DNA from: Paenibacillus curdlanolyticus YK9
GTDB taxonomy: Bacteria > Bacillota > Bacilli > Paenibacillales > Paenibacillaceae
NCBI RefSeq assembly: GCF_000179615.1
Contig: NZ_AEDD01000006.1
Coordinates: forward strand, 1-64,000
Length of the DNA: 64,000 nt
Reading direction: 5' to 3'
Below are positions 1-8,162 of the stretch, in pieces; within the stretch, counting starts at the first letter, position 1, and each line of letters opens with the position of its first letter. The notes beneath the pieces were generated by a model. The model did no database searches, was not told the origin of the DNA, and was given only the letters and a program-made list of their open reading frames with translations. Made by a program: the position numbers and the translations under genes.

Positions 1-837
1 ATAGCCGCCGGGCGCAGCAGCGAGCCGGTAGGCGAGCGCTGCAATGGCGCTTAGCCAGCCTGCGCTGGCGAGCCAGAGCGCGAGCCGGCGGCCGCGCAGC
101 AGCAGCGCGCCGAGCGCGAAGCCTGCTGCGCAAGCGAGCGCTGCGCCGCGCGACTCGGCGAGCAGAAGCGCGAGCAGGAGCGGCGCTGCGAGGCAGGCGC
201 ATAGCGAGGAGCGCAGCCGGCGGTCGCTGCGTTCCTCGGTCTGGTCAGCTGCAAGCCAAAGCAGCAGAGCAGCCGACCAAGCGCCCTGTACATTCGGATA
301 TTGGACAAAGCCAGCGAGCCGCGTCCCAACGGCCGATAAGCGAATATCCGTCGAATGAAAAACGAAGCCTGACGGAACAGGCACTCCCCCGCTCCAGCCG
401 ATTACGGTGGCCAGCCCTAAAAGCGCGCAGGCTGTGAAGAGTACGACGCTGGAGAATTGACCTCGCCCCGCTCTTGCCGAATGCAGCAGCAGCCGCGCAA
501 GCGCGGCAACTCCAAGCCACCGCACGCATTCAGCTGCGGTAGCTGATTCGCTTAACGTGCCGCCGAGCCGCAGCGCGGCAAGGCTCAGCCCTGCAAGCCC
601 GAACAAACACCATTGCACCCTTGCTGCCGTTTCGCGATGATCATAATCTTTTATAAAAACCGATAAGAGACCCGTCAGGCATACAAGCAGCATAGAAGCA
701 GCGACCGCCTCGTTGCGCGCATACATCCCCGACAAAATCAGGGAGGTTGCCGTCCCTACCGCTATCGCCGATAGCGAGCTCATCGCCACAAAAGCTTGAG
801 GCTGCCAACGGCTTGACCCCGCATGCAGCTTTGGCAT
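1..837 (-). CDS. O-antigen ligase/polymerase-like membrane protein, 3' part outside window
   Basis: An open frame without stops runs from ATG at 837 (GTG at 846 is an alternative, with an in-frame stop just upstream) leftwards off the window edge, giving 279 residues. It is very hydrophobic, with repeated Leu/Ala-rich membrane segments. A central stretch reads RLAGFVQYPNVQG, followed by a membrane segment and then AESRGAALACAAGF. This Arg-x-x-Gly, Tyr-Pro-Asn and Ser-Arg-Gly layout is typical of the Wzy/WaaL (O-antigen ligase, PF04932) superfamily, which polymerises or transfers lipid-linked glycans at the outer face of the membrane. In Gram-positives such proteins serve exopolysaccharide or teichuronic-type polymers. 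The C-terminal half is missing, so the substrate cannot be guessed. AAAGG stands about ten bases before the ATG. It is divergent from the ABC transporter at 1008. Confidence 0.6.
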   Translation of the reverse strand, partial: MPKLHAGSSRWQPQAFVAMSSLSAIAVGTATSLILSGMYARNEAVAASMLLVCLTGLLSVFIKDYDHRETAARVQWCLFGLAGLSLAALRLGGTLSESATAAECVRWLGVAALARLLLHSARAGRGQFSSVVLFTACALLGLATVIGWSGGVPVPSGFVFHSTDIRLSAVGTRLAGFVQYPNVQGAWSAALLLWLAADQTEERSDRRLRSSLCACLAAPLLLALLLAESRGAALACAAGFALGALLLRGRRLALWLASAGWLSAIAALAYRLAAAPGGY

Positions 838-1007
838 CAAAATCACGCCTTTCCGCCGTTTTCCCTGCTACGAGTATGCCCCCGCTCCTCCCCTCCCAAA
901 CTAGCAGCTAATCACGACAAGCAGCTGCTGCTTCTAGTGCATCTGAAACTTTCTTCCTCCCCTGCTCGTTACTATCAACAAGTGAATGGAATTAGGAGGT
1001 CTATGGC
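838..1007. other. Divergent intergenic region
   Basis: This gap separates the leftward membrane protein from the rightward ABC transporter and must hold both promoters. I see no clear -35/-10 pair and no hairpin. Its only definite site is the AGGAGG at about 993-998, nine bases before the ATG at 1008. Confidence 0.5.
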
Positions 1008-1742
1008 ATGATTCGATTAGAGCAAATCTCCCACGTGTACCAGTTGGGTAAAAAGGGAGGCGAGCGGACGGTTCCCGTTCTGAGAGGTATAAACTTGCAG
1101 GTGAACGCTGGCGAGATCGTCACGCTGGTCGGGCGAAGCGGTTCAGGCAAATCTACGCTGCTCCACGCAGCTTGCGGCTTTATTCGGCCAACCGGGGGCC
1201 GGGTCATCATTGACGGGCAGGACACGACGAAGTTTAGCGAAGGCGACTGGGCTAATTTTCGGCGGTCGCGGATCGGCGTTGTATTCCAAAGCTTCCAGCT
1301 CATACCGAGCATGACCGCATACGAAAATGCGGAGCTCCCGTTGGTATTGGATGGTGTCGGGGAGATGGAACGCCGTGAGCGCACGCTGCAGCTGTTCGAA
1401 CGATTCGGACTGACGGATTATGCGCAGCATTATCCTGGCGAGCTGTCTGGCGGCCAGCAGCAGCGCGTCGGCATTGCCCGCGCGCTCGCGCTTCGGCCAA
1501 GCATCGTCTTCGCAGACGAGCCTACCGGCAGCTTGGATTCGGAGAATGAACGGCAGTTTCTTACAACGCTCCAGCAGCTCAACGTAGAGGAGCAAATTAC
1601 GTTCCTGATCATTACGCATGATGAGCATGTCGCTTCCATCGGGCATCGCACCGTTCGGATGGAAGACGGGCTGCTAACGGAAACGATCAACGGACGGCAG
1701 TCGCAAGGTTCCTCTGCAATCGATTCGGAGGTGACCGTGTAA
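1008..1742 (+). CDS. ABC transporter ATP-binding protein, MacB/LolD type
   Basis: ATPase subunit (244 aa) of a transporter of the MacB/LolD/FtsE class, which powers FtsX-like permeases in exporting peptides, antibiotics or lipoproteins. Seen in order: Walker A GRSGSGKST near residue 42, Q-loop VFQSFQ near 91, signature LSGGQQQR near 145, Walker B IVFADEPT near 165 and switch His in ITHDEH near 200. Length is normal for the family. A strong AGGAGG precedes the ATG. The stop overlaps the start of the permease gene by one base (TAATG), so the two are translationally coupled. No HlyD-like adaptor gene is adjacent, as is common in Firmicutes. The substrate is unknown. Confidence 0.93.
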   Translation: MIRLEQISHVYQLGKKGGERTVPVLRGINLQVNAGEIVTLVGRSGSGKSTLLHAACGFIRPTGGRVIIDGQDTTKFSEGDWANFRRSRIGVVFQSFQLIPSMTAYENAELPLVLDGVGEMERRERTLQLFERFGLTDYAQHYPGELSGGQQQRVGIARALALRPSIVFADEPTGSLDSENERQFLTTLQQLNVEEQITFLIITHDEHVASIGHRTVRMEDGLLTETINGRQSQGSSAIDSEVTV

Positions 1743-2986
1743 TGAAAACGAAAGACCGTATTCGTTTTGTCCGTCAAAATATGGGCAAAAACAAATCGCG
1801 CATCGCAATGACCGTCTTGGCGACCGCGATGGGCTGTACCTTTCTCATCATGATCGCTTCCGTTGCATTCGGATTACAAAAAAGCATCGTCGAGGAAGCG
1901 CTACACGGCCGCAAAGTGACCCAGATCGAGGTTGCCGGCAGAGGCGCAGGCGATCAGACCCGTTCGATCACGACCGAGGATCTGGCGGTTTTGCATAAGC
2001 CGGACCACGTAAAGGCGGTTACCGTCCGTTACGGGCTGAACGGCCATTGGGAGCTTAAGGATGGTTACGCTGGAGATGGCGGGATTCGCATCGCGGATAT
2101 GGCCGAGGAAGCGAAGGCAGGACTGCCTTTGTCAGAGGGACGACTGCCGCAAGCGCCGGATGAGGCTGTGGTCGGCTATCATTTTGCCAGCCAATTGAAA
2201 GATAAAGACGGGCAGCCCTACACGGGGCCGCTAGTCAACACGGTCGTTTCGACCACGTTCACAATGCCTTCTCCTGATGGCAAGAGCGCTGACCAAACGG
2301 AGATACACGAGATGAAAATCGTCGGCGTGCTCGAGAAGCCTGTTCGGGAAGGTATGCAGGACTCGACCTTCATGACTGATCGAACAGCACTCCAGTCTCC
2401 AGCGCTCCTCTCGGACCTGCGGCCTTCAGAGGTTTCGGTCTACGCAACCTCTGCGAATAAAATAACGAAGGTGTCCAAAGCGCTTCGCGCGGAGCAGTTC
2501 CTCGTCTACTCCGTAGCAGATGAGCTGAAGCAGATTGATGTCGTTTTCTTAATTATGAAAATCGGACTTATTTTCGTCGGAACCATTGCCGTGCTCATCG
2601 CTTCGATCGGTATTTACAACACGATGACGATGGCCGTCACCGAGCGCGCACCCGATATCGGAATTATGAAAGCGATCGGGGCCCATCCAAAAACCATTCG
2701 GAGCGTCTTCCTGCTAGAGAGCTTCGGAATCGGCGTATTCGGCGCTATCATCGGTACAGTTGTCGCTTATGTCCTTAGTACGCTCGTCAATGTCATCGTG
2801 CCACCGATCGTAAAAGCATCGCTGGACGCCAACGTGCCAGACGGGTTCGTCTTCAGCTACATTCCGTGGACATTGACCGCGCTCAGCATCCTCATTAGCG
2901 CTGGCGTAGCTATACTCTCTGGTCTGCGTCCTGCAGCACGCGCCACTGGAATTGACGTGCTTCGCGCGCTTCGCCGCGATTTATAA
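1742..2986 (+). CDS. ABC transporter permease, MacB/FtsX type
   Basis: Membrane partner (414 aa) of the preceding ATPase. An N-terminal membrane segment (about residues 20-45) is followed by an extracytoplasmic MacB-PCD-like domain of some 220 residues, then three C-terminal membrane segments with the FtsX motif region (TMAVTERAPDIGIMKAIGA near 295-315, where the cytoplasmic loop docks on the ATPase). It ends in the typical RPAARATGIDVLRALR tail. This four-helix FtsX topology fits mechanotransmission-type exporters that move substrates from the membrane outer face. It starts on the last base of the ATPase gene and ends just before a strong bidirectional terminator. Confidence 0.9.
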   Translation: MKTKDRIRFVRQNMGKNKSRIAMTVLATAMGCTFLIMIASVAFGLQKSIVEEALHGRKVTQIEVAGRGAGDQTRSITTEDLAVLHKPDHVKAVTVRYGLNGHWELKDGYAGDGGIRIADMAEEAKAGLPLSEGRLPQAPDEAVVGYHFASQLKDKDGQPYTGPLVNTVVSTTFTMPSPDGKSADQTEIHEMKIVGVLEKPVREGMQDSTFMTDRTALQSPALLSDLRPSEVSVYATSANKITKVSKALRAEQFLVYSVADELKQIDVVFLIMKIGLIFVGTIAVLIASIGIYNTMTMAVTERAPDIGIMKAIGAHPKTIRSVFLLESFGIGVFGAIIGTVVAYVLSTLVNVIVPPIVKASLDANVPDGFVFSYIPWTLTALSILISAGVAILSGLRPAARATGIDVLRALRRDL

Positions 2987-2992
2987 GCATAG

Positions 2993-3029
2993 AAAAGCCG
3001 CTCAATCACTTGAGCGGCTTTTGTTTTTC
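2993..3029. terminator. Bidirectional terminator
   Basis: A 13-bp perfect stem (AAAAGCCGCTCAA with its complement, 4-base loop) is followed by T-rich sequence on the + strand and preceded by A-rich sequence. It lies between the convergent permease and PilZ genes and overlaps the last codons of the PilZ gene. Confidence 0.9.
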
Positions 3030-3796
3030 ATCTGCTTATTTCGATTGTGGTAGAAAAGGCCTACTTGCTCGCGCAAGATGAACGCGCGAAGCGCACGATG
3101 CTGCTTTTCGCCTACGCCATCGATTCTCGCCCCATAGTAAAAGCCGTCGGGCTGAAGCTCTCGCCTTACGATGATGAGGTCACACCGGATCGCCCCGTCT
3201 AAACCGACCTGCAGCTCGGCTTCAACCGTATCGCCGACAGACAAGCGCATTGAGGATTGCTCCAACACAAAGCCTACGCCAGATAAACTAATATTACGGA
3301 GTGAAATTTGCAGCTTATCCGTTCGCTCATCATGCTGCTCATTCAGTTCATGCAAATGCGCGAGCAGCTCCTCATCATCAAGCTCATCTGGTGATTTGAT
3401 ATGATTCCACTCCGGATGAGCCTGCTGCTGGGCTTGCAGCAAGAGGAACTCTTCCTCCTCCTCCTGCTGCAATCGGAGATTGCCTGTCGCCGTCACCTCG
3501 ACGCGCGGGCTTTCACGCTTCTCGACGAACTGAAAGGCGCGAGGCGGGAAAATAACGGCAATCGAGCCTTCGTCCTTGCCGATAACGGTAGACTGCAGCC
3601 GATGAATCCCAACTGGCGAATAAAACGTCATCTGAACCGCATCGCCCAGTTCAAACCGTTTATACTCATTCAATTCGATTCCCAGCAGATCCCCCTCTAC
3701 AAAAATCGAAATTCCCGTCGTCACGTAATCATGCTTCTCCACAACGGTCCGGCTATGAACAAGCGCTTTCGGCGAGATCATCTCTTTCGTTGACAA
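3002..3796 (-). CDS. PilZ-domain c-di-GMP receptor, YcgR-like
   Basis: Cytoplasmic c-di-GMP receptor (264 aa from the chosen start) with a YcgR-like N-terminal beta-barrel and a C-terminal PilZ domain. The PilZ c-di-GMP motifs are intact: RESPR (RxxxR) and NISLSGVGF (D/NxSxxG), separated by an unusual Gln/Glu-rich and acidic insert (about 50 residues, helical). YcgR-type proteins brake flagellar motors or regulate secretion and exopolysaccharide. I place the start at TTG 3796, because GGGAGG lies 11 bases upstream. The frame extends to TTG 3880, but that has no ribosome site and sits directly at the end of the riboswitch aptamer. Expression is almost certainly governed by the GEMM-I riboswitch just upstream, so this receptor is itself made in response to c-di-GMP. 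Confidence 0.88.
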   Translation of the reverse strand: MSTKEMISPKALVHSRTVVEKHDYVTTGISIFVEGDLLGIELNEYKRFELGDAVQMTFYSPVGIHRLQSTVIGKDEGSIAVIFPPRAFQFVEKRESPRVEVTATGNLRLQQEEEEEFLLLQAQQQAHPEWNHIKSPDELDDEELLAHLHELNEQHDERTDKLQISLRNISLSGVGFVLEQSSMRLSVGDTVEAELQVGLDGAIRCDLIIVRRELQPDGFYYGARIDGVGEKQHRALRAFILREQVGLFYHNRNKQMKNKSRSSD

Positions 3797-3885
3797 TACA
3801 ACACGCTCCTCCCTTGATAGCTGGTCCAGTAAAAAAGAAAAAAGCCGCATCATTAAAGAAGCCGCTCCGAGCATGTGCAAGAGAG

Positions 3886-3982
3886 CGAATTCGGTAACCA
3901 GGCTGCCAAATGCCCCGTCTACGGCGGCGATTAGGCCCTATGGCTTTGCGTCCTTGCTTTTCAGCAAGTTTGCCATTATCGT
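3886..3982 (-). ncRNA. GEMM-I cyclic-di-GMP riboswitch
   Basis: On the minus strand the conserved GEMM-I blocks appear in order: GGCAAAC, a CTTGCT/AGCAAG stem closed by a GAAA tetraloop, GGACGCAAAGCC, GGGCCTAA, a second stem-loop, and GGCAGCCTGGTTACCG. These match the class I c-di-GMP aptamer closely, including the tetraloop and the GGTTACCG closing strand. The aptamer ends about 90 bases before the PilZ start. Between them I see a possible CGCTC/GAGCG pairing and a pyrimidine-rich run, but no convincing intrinsic terminator, so whether it controls transcription or translation is open. The promoter should lie near the 3' end of the HD-GYP gene. Confidence 0.92.
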
Positions 3983-4008
3983 TCGATCAAACGTGCTATG
4001 AAGTTCGT

Positions 4009-5091
4009 TTATAACTCCTTCACAATGAGTATGCTTACCTCATTCTTCAGGTCAATCTCATATACGCTCGACGGCCTGCTGCCATCCGCTTCTTCAACGA
4101 TCCGAACGGTCGGTCGATGTACAGCCAGCGAATTGTTCGCAGAAACAACGCCGATCTGTCCGGTGTTCAGCAGCACCGTTGTCGCAACCGGATAGACGGA
4201 AATATGCTTGCAGAACAGCTTAACGAGCTCATAATCAAAATACGTGCTGCCGGATGCGAACAAAAACTCAATCGCTTCCGAAGGCGTATGCCGCTTCCGA
4301 TGCGGTCTTGGCGATGTCAACGCATCATATACGTCTGCAATGCCGACGATCTGCGCATAAAGATGAATTTCGTCTTGCTTCAATCCCCGCGGATAGCCTG
4401 AGCCATCGAAGCGTTCATGATGCTGAAGCGCGCAGTGAGCCGAAAGCAAGGAGATGTCATGCTGCTTGCGCAAAATATCGAAGCCTTCGGTCGTATGCCG
4501 TTCAACCAAAGCTTTCTCAGCCGGCGTTAACGGGCCATCCTTATTAATCAGCTCAGCAGGCACTTTGGTCATACCAATATCGAACAGCAAAGCACCAATG
4601 CCAAGCTCCTCTAGCTGCTGGCGGTTAAACCCTTTGGCTATACCAATAATGCCCGACAAAATCGCTACATTCACCGCATGCTGGTACAAGTAAGCATCCG
4701 TTACATGGATGTTCGTCAGGTTAACCATGACATCGTCACGCACAATCACATCATTCATGATTTCGCCGAAAACTTGCTTCAGCGTCCGTCCCATCTCTGG
4801 AGCGACCGTCCGTCCCCTCATGAATGATTGGTCCTTCAGATTCGCTGTCGTCTGGTAGATCGCATTGACCGCTTTCTGTCTTGTAGCTTCCTGAATCGCC
4901 TCTGGCGGTTCGAGATCTTCGGTGAATTCATCCTCCACAAACAGCATATCTATGCCAAGCGATCGCAGCCGTTCAATAAACCGTTCGTTCAACTCGACAC
5001 CTGCACCGAGGAGGACGTTCCCATTCTCTTGTAGGATGGGCTTGGCCAGCTTGTTGCCAGGCTTAATCTGCTGGATGCTTACCTTTCTCAT
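4009..5091 (-). CDS. HD-GYP domain protein with altered HD motif
   Basis: A 360-aa cytoplasmic protein with an N-terminal DUF3391-like segment (PGNKLAKPIL, about residues 10-60) and an HD-GYP domain (about 130-300). HD-GYP enzymes hydrolyse c-di-GMP. Most metal ligands are present: H138 (QHAV), H199 (ERHTTEGF), H219 and H224/H225, and the HHERFDGSGYP signature. The hallmark HD pair, however, reads F170-D171 (LLFDIGMT, where HDIGK is usual), so one metal-binding His is missing. The protein may therefore be inactive, have reduced metal content, or act as a c-di-GMP sensor. It follows a GGDEF gene on the same strand and precedes the riboswitch-controlled PilZ gene, so its context is c-di-GMP turnover. 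Confidence 0.88.
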   Translation of the reverse strand: MRKVSIQQIKPGNKLAKPILQENGNVLLGAGVELNERFIERLRSLGIDMLFVEDEFTEDLEPPEAIQEATRQKAVNAIYQTTANLKDQSFMRGRTVAPEMGRTLKQVFGEIMNDVIVRDDVMVNLTNIHVTDAYLYQHAVNVAILSGIIGIAKGFNRQQLEELGIGALLFDIGMTKVPAELINKDGPLTPAEKALVERHTTEGFDILRKQHDISLLSAHCALQHHERFDGSGYPRGLKQDEIHLYAQIVGIADVYDALTSPRPHRKRHTPSEAIEFLFASGSTYFDYELVKLFCKHISVYPVATTVLLNTGQIGVVSANNSLAVHRPTVRIVEEADGSRPSSVYEIDLKNEVSILIVKEL

Positions 5092-5198
5092 TTACGTAAT
5101 TCCCGCCTTTAGCTGCCGCAAAATAATTGATCGCATTAATAATTGTACCATGACTAGCTAGTAGCTGACTACGCTATCTCTTATGCGGATTTCGAGCT

Positions 5199-6959
5199 TT
5201 ACGCCTCGTCGGCCTCCCACTTCGCTTCACGGCATATGACTTGGTTGCGGCCGGCATTCTTCGCTTCATAAAGCGCTTCATCCGCGACCGCCAACAGCTG
5301 GCGCAGATAGTTCGCAGGATCCATCATTTTCGAAGGCTTGAGCTTATGTTCGACAACAACACCCATGCTCACCGTAACCGCTAGCTTCTTCCCGTTCAAT
5401 AGCGCAAGGGTTGACATCGGCTCGCTTTTATGATGACTTCCGACCAGATGCTGCTCGCTTATGACCACTTCGTTACGGGCGATTTCATCGCGTATCTTCT
5501 CTGCCATATTAGCTGCATGCTCGCTGGTGACGTTGGGCATGAAGACTGTAAACTCCTCCCCTCCATATCGGGCGAGTATGTCGTGCGGACCGATGAGCTC
5601 TTGAATTTTCTGAGCCGTTCGAACAAGAACCGCATCGCCAGCCAAATGCCCGAACGTGTCATTCACCTTTTTGAACAAATCAATATCGAACAGCATGATC
5701 GCAAAGGAGGCGTGATGCTCAGCAAGCTTCGGCAGCTCGCTCTCAATCTTGCCCATCAAATATCTGCGGTTAAAGCAGCCGGTCAATCCATCCGTCACCG
5801 CCATTTGTTCCAGCTTCCGGTTCGCGGTCGACAACTCCTCCTGCATCATTAGGAGCTCTTTATTCTGAATTTGCAGCGTCTCATTCTGCCTTCTCGTCGC
5901 CTCCAGCAGCATACGGTAATCGGTTACATCTTGAACCGTAATAACACGTCCGGTTGATTGATGCTTCTTCGCTTCAATCGGCGCCGACACGATGACGACA
6001 TGGCGTCTGGCCTGTCCAGAGGCGGGGACAAGAACTTCGATTTCGAGACGTTCCTGCGCCTTGGCCTCATGCCATTCAATAAACAGTTCAGTCTGTTCGG
6101 CTACAGCACGCATGGAGCGCAGCATCGCGCGCATGTCGAACCGATCTCCGACACGAAACGGCACGATTGGCCGCATTGCACGGTTAATATCCGCCACAAT
6201 GCCTTCATCGTTCATCACGACAATGCCGGTCGTCATCGAATTAATAACATCCTGCTGGGCAATTTCGATCAGATCGAACAAGCGATTGCGTCGAATCGCT
6301 ATAACAAAATAAAGCCCGCTAAGCGTCATCCCCATCGAAAGCAGTCCTGGGACAACCATTCCATTCGATCGAAAAATAACGTTAATTGTAATATCGGCAA
6401 CGCCGAACATGACAAATAAAATTAATCCGCGCTGCGCCATCTGCACCTGTTTGCGCAAGTGAGGCGTGCATTCCGGATCGCGAAGGGTACGCAGCATCAG
6501 CTGGATTGCCCGTGCCATGTAACCAAGCAGCACGACAACGAGCAGCCAGAAGAGCGGCCCGTAACGCGACTCCATCAGTCTTGCCCCAGTTCCCTCTACA
6601 AACATGCCATTCGGATTCCACACAATGATCGCAGCCGTCAATAAGGATGGAAGCACCGCCAGAGGCAAATGCTTTTTTGTCAAAATATACGAACGTCCCG
6701 TTAAAAAAACAGAAAACACATACCAGCCAAACCCAAGCATGGACAGGCAAATATACATGATTTTCAAAATATACAGCCGGTATTCCGGCGTCTCCGCCAT
6801 ATAGAGAACGGTCTGCCCCAAAGGCCAATTCAGCATGAACAGGTGGAACAGCAAATAAATACGATGCAGCGCAGTAAACGAGCCGCGAATGAATACGAGA
6901 ATGAACAACGCCAACAGGATTAAATAGTCAATGAATTCAATCCAGATGCCGTACATCAT
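5199..6959 (-). CDS. Membrane diguanylate cyclase (7TM-PAS-GGDEF)
   Basis: Integral-membrane diguanylate cyclase of 586 aa. About seven hydrophobic helices (residues 5-220, resembling the histidine-kinase 7TM sensor domain) are followed by a PAS domain (about 230-350), a coiled linker and a GGDEF domain. The active site is canonical: DGLTGCFNRRYL, FDIDLFKKVNDTFGH and RYGGEEF at about 464-470. The usual inhibitory RxxD site upstream of GGEEF is absent (GPHD there). An insert of about 20 residues (around 500-525) interrupts the domain before TVSMGV. It should make c-di-GMP in response to an unknown membrane or PAS signal. It overlaps the upstream methyltransferase gene by four bases and is followed by the HD-GYP gene. 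Confidence 0.92.
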   Translation of the reverse strand: MMYGIWIEFIDYLILLALFILVFIRGSFTALHRIYLLFHLFMLNWPLGQTVLYMAETPEYRLYILKIMYICLSMLGFGWYVFSVFLTGRSYILTKKHLPLAVLPSLLTAAIIVWNPNGMFVEGTGARLMESRYGPLFWLLVVVLLGYMARAIQLMLRTLRDPECTPHLRKQVQMAQRGLILFVMFGVADITINVIFRSNGMVVPGLLSMGMTLSGLYFVIAIRRNRLFDLIEIAQQDVINSMTTGIVVMNDEGIVADINRAMRPIVPFRVGDRFDMRAMLRSMRAVAEQTELFIEWHEAKAQERLEIEVLVPASGQARRHVVIVSAPIEAKKHQSTGRVITVQDVTDYRMLLEATRRQNETLQIQNKELLMMQEELSTANRKLEQMAVTDGLTGCFNRRYLMGKIESELPKLAEHHASFAIMLFDIDLFKKVNDTFGHLAGDAVLVRTAQKIQELIGPHDILARYGGEEFTVFMPNVTSEHAANMAEKIRDEIARNEVVISEQHLVGSHHKSEPMSTLALLNGKKLAVTVSMGVVVEHKLKPSKMMDPANYLRQLLAVADEALYEAKNAGRNQVICREAKWEADEA

Positions 6960-8149
6960 CGTTCACCCGCGCGCTCCGGTAGTGGTAGCCGCTCCGCAAG
7001 CGCCTTTTCCAAATAAGGCTCGACCGACAGCATATCGCGGTAGCGAACATACTCCTCCCATTTGCGAAGCCTAGCAGCTTCCGACAAATTGGCTGCGACA
7101 GCCCTTATCAACAGATTTTTTGGCGTATGCTCAGGATCAATAAACTCCAGCATCTGAACCTTATAGCCTACCGATTCCAATAGTGAGCCTCGAGCCGCAT
7201 CCGTCGCCAGCGCCGCGAACCGTTCCTTCAACAAACCGTGCCCGAGCAGCGGCTTAAGCGCCTCATTCTCGATTTGGCGGAAGAGCTCGTGCTGGCAGCA
7301 AGGCACCGACAGAATAACTTTCGCTCCCCATCCAACGGCTTTCGCCAAAGCTGCATCCGTCGCCGTATCGCAAGCATGCAGCGTGACAACCATATCGGCC
7401 GATGCCGATTCGTCATATTGGGCAATATCGCCGACCATAAACCGCAAGCGGTCATAGCCCAGCTTATCTGCAAGCGACTGGCAGAATGCGATGACATCCG
7501 CTTTCAGGTCCAAACCGATCACATTCAGATCATAGCCTTTCTCCACTGCAAGCAAATGGTAAAGCGCGAAGGTCAAATACGATTTACCGCAACCGAAATC
7601 GATAACGGTAATCGGGCGATTCTGCGGCAAATGCGGCAGTACGTCGCTAACCATCTCTAGAAACCGATTGATTTGGCGATACTTGTCCATCCGGCTATCC
7701 TTCACTTTGCCTTCGGCTGTCATAATGCCGAGCTCGACAAGGAACGGCGCCGGCGCGCCCTCTGCAATTACGCGATTTTTGCGGCGATTATGCTCGCTTG
7801 CTTCCACGACCGCGCCCGTCGCCGGCTTGCGGAGGACAGCCGCCTTCCCCTTCTTGCTGAATAGGAGCTGATAGTCAGCATCCCTCGTCTTAACAAGCGC
7901 TTGGCGATACTGGCCTTCAAGCCAATCCGCCATCCGCGCCCCTGCCTCATCCTGCGGCACATTCTCATGCATCGCCTTATTGGCATAATGATATTCAAAT
8001 TGATAATACAATTGATCCTTCAGCCGAATAGGCCGGACCGTCGTTCGCGAGGGAGCGTCGCCATCCTTGCGGCGAAGCTGACTAAATGTCGCTTGCAATA
8101 CGGCGCCTTCTTCTACCCATTGCATGAAATCCAACCGCCATTGTTCCAT
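6956..8149 (-). CDS. Class I SAM-dependent methyltransferase (Methyltransf_32-like)
   Basis: A 397-aa cytoplasmic methyltransferase. The SAM-binding motif I reads DFGCGKSYLTFALY at about residue 185, followed by an acidic motif II (GLDLKADV). A characteristic HACDTATDAALA block near 260 and SVPCCQHEL near 282 are hallmarks of the PF13679 group, whose members are mostly uncharacterised and likely act on RNA or protein. The N-terminal 150 residues form a separate, probably substrate-binding domain. Its stop overlaps the start of the diguanylate cyclase gene (ATGA), so the two are co-translated. A functional link is not evident. Confidence 0.8.
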   Translation of the reverse strand: MEQWRLDFMQWVEEGAVLQATFSQLRRKDGDAPSRTTVRPIRLKDQLYYQFEYHYANKAMHENVPQDEAGARMADWLEGQYRQALVKTRDADYQLLFSKKGKAAVLRKPATGAVVEASEHNRRKNRVIAEGAPAPFLVELGIMTAEGKVKDSRMDKYRQINRFLEMVSDVLPHLPQNRPITVIDFGCGKSYLTFALYHLLAVEKGYDLNVIGLDLKADVIAFCQSLADKLGYDRLRFMVGDIAQYDESASADMVVTLHACDTATDAALAKAVGWGAKVILSVPCCQHELFRQIENEALKPLLGHGLLKERFAALATDAARGSLLESVGYKVQMLEFIDPEHTPKNLLIRAVAANLSEAARLRKWEEYVRYRDMLSVEPYLEKALAERLPLPERAGER

Positions 8150-8162
8150 AAGTACGTCAATT

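Noticed and set aside
3797-3880. N-terminal extension of the PilZ protein to TTG 3880
   Set aside because: It has no ribosome site, begins at the last bases of the riboswitch aptamer, and a strong GGGAGG supports TTG 3796.
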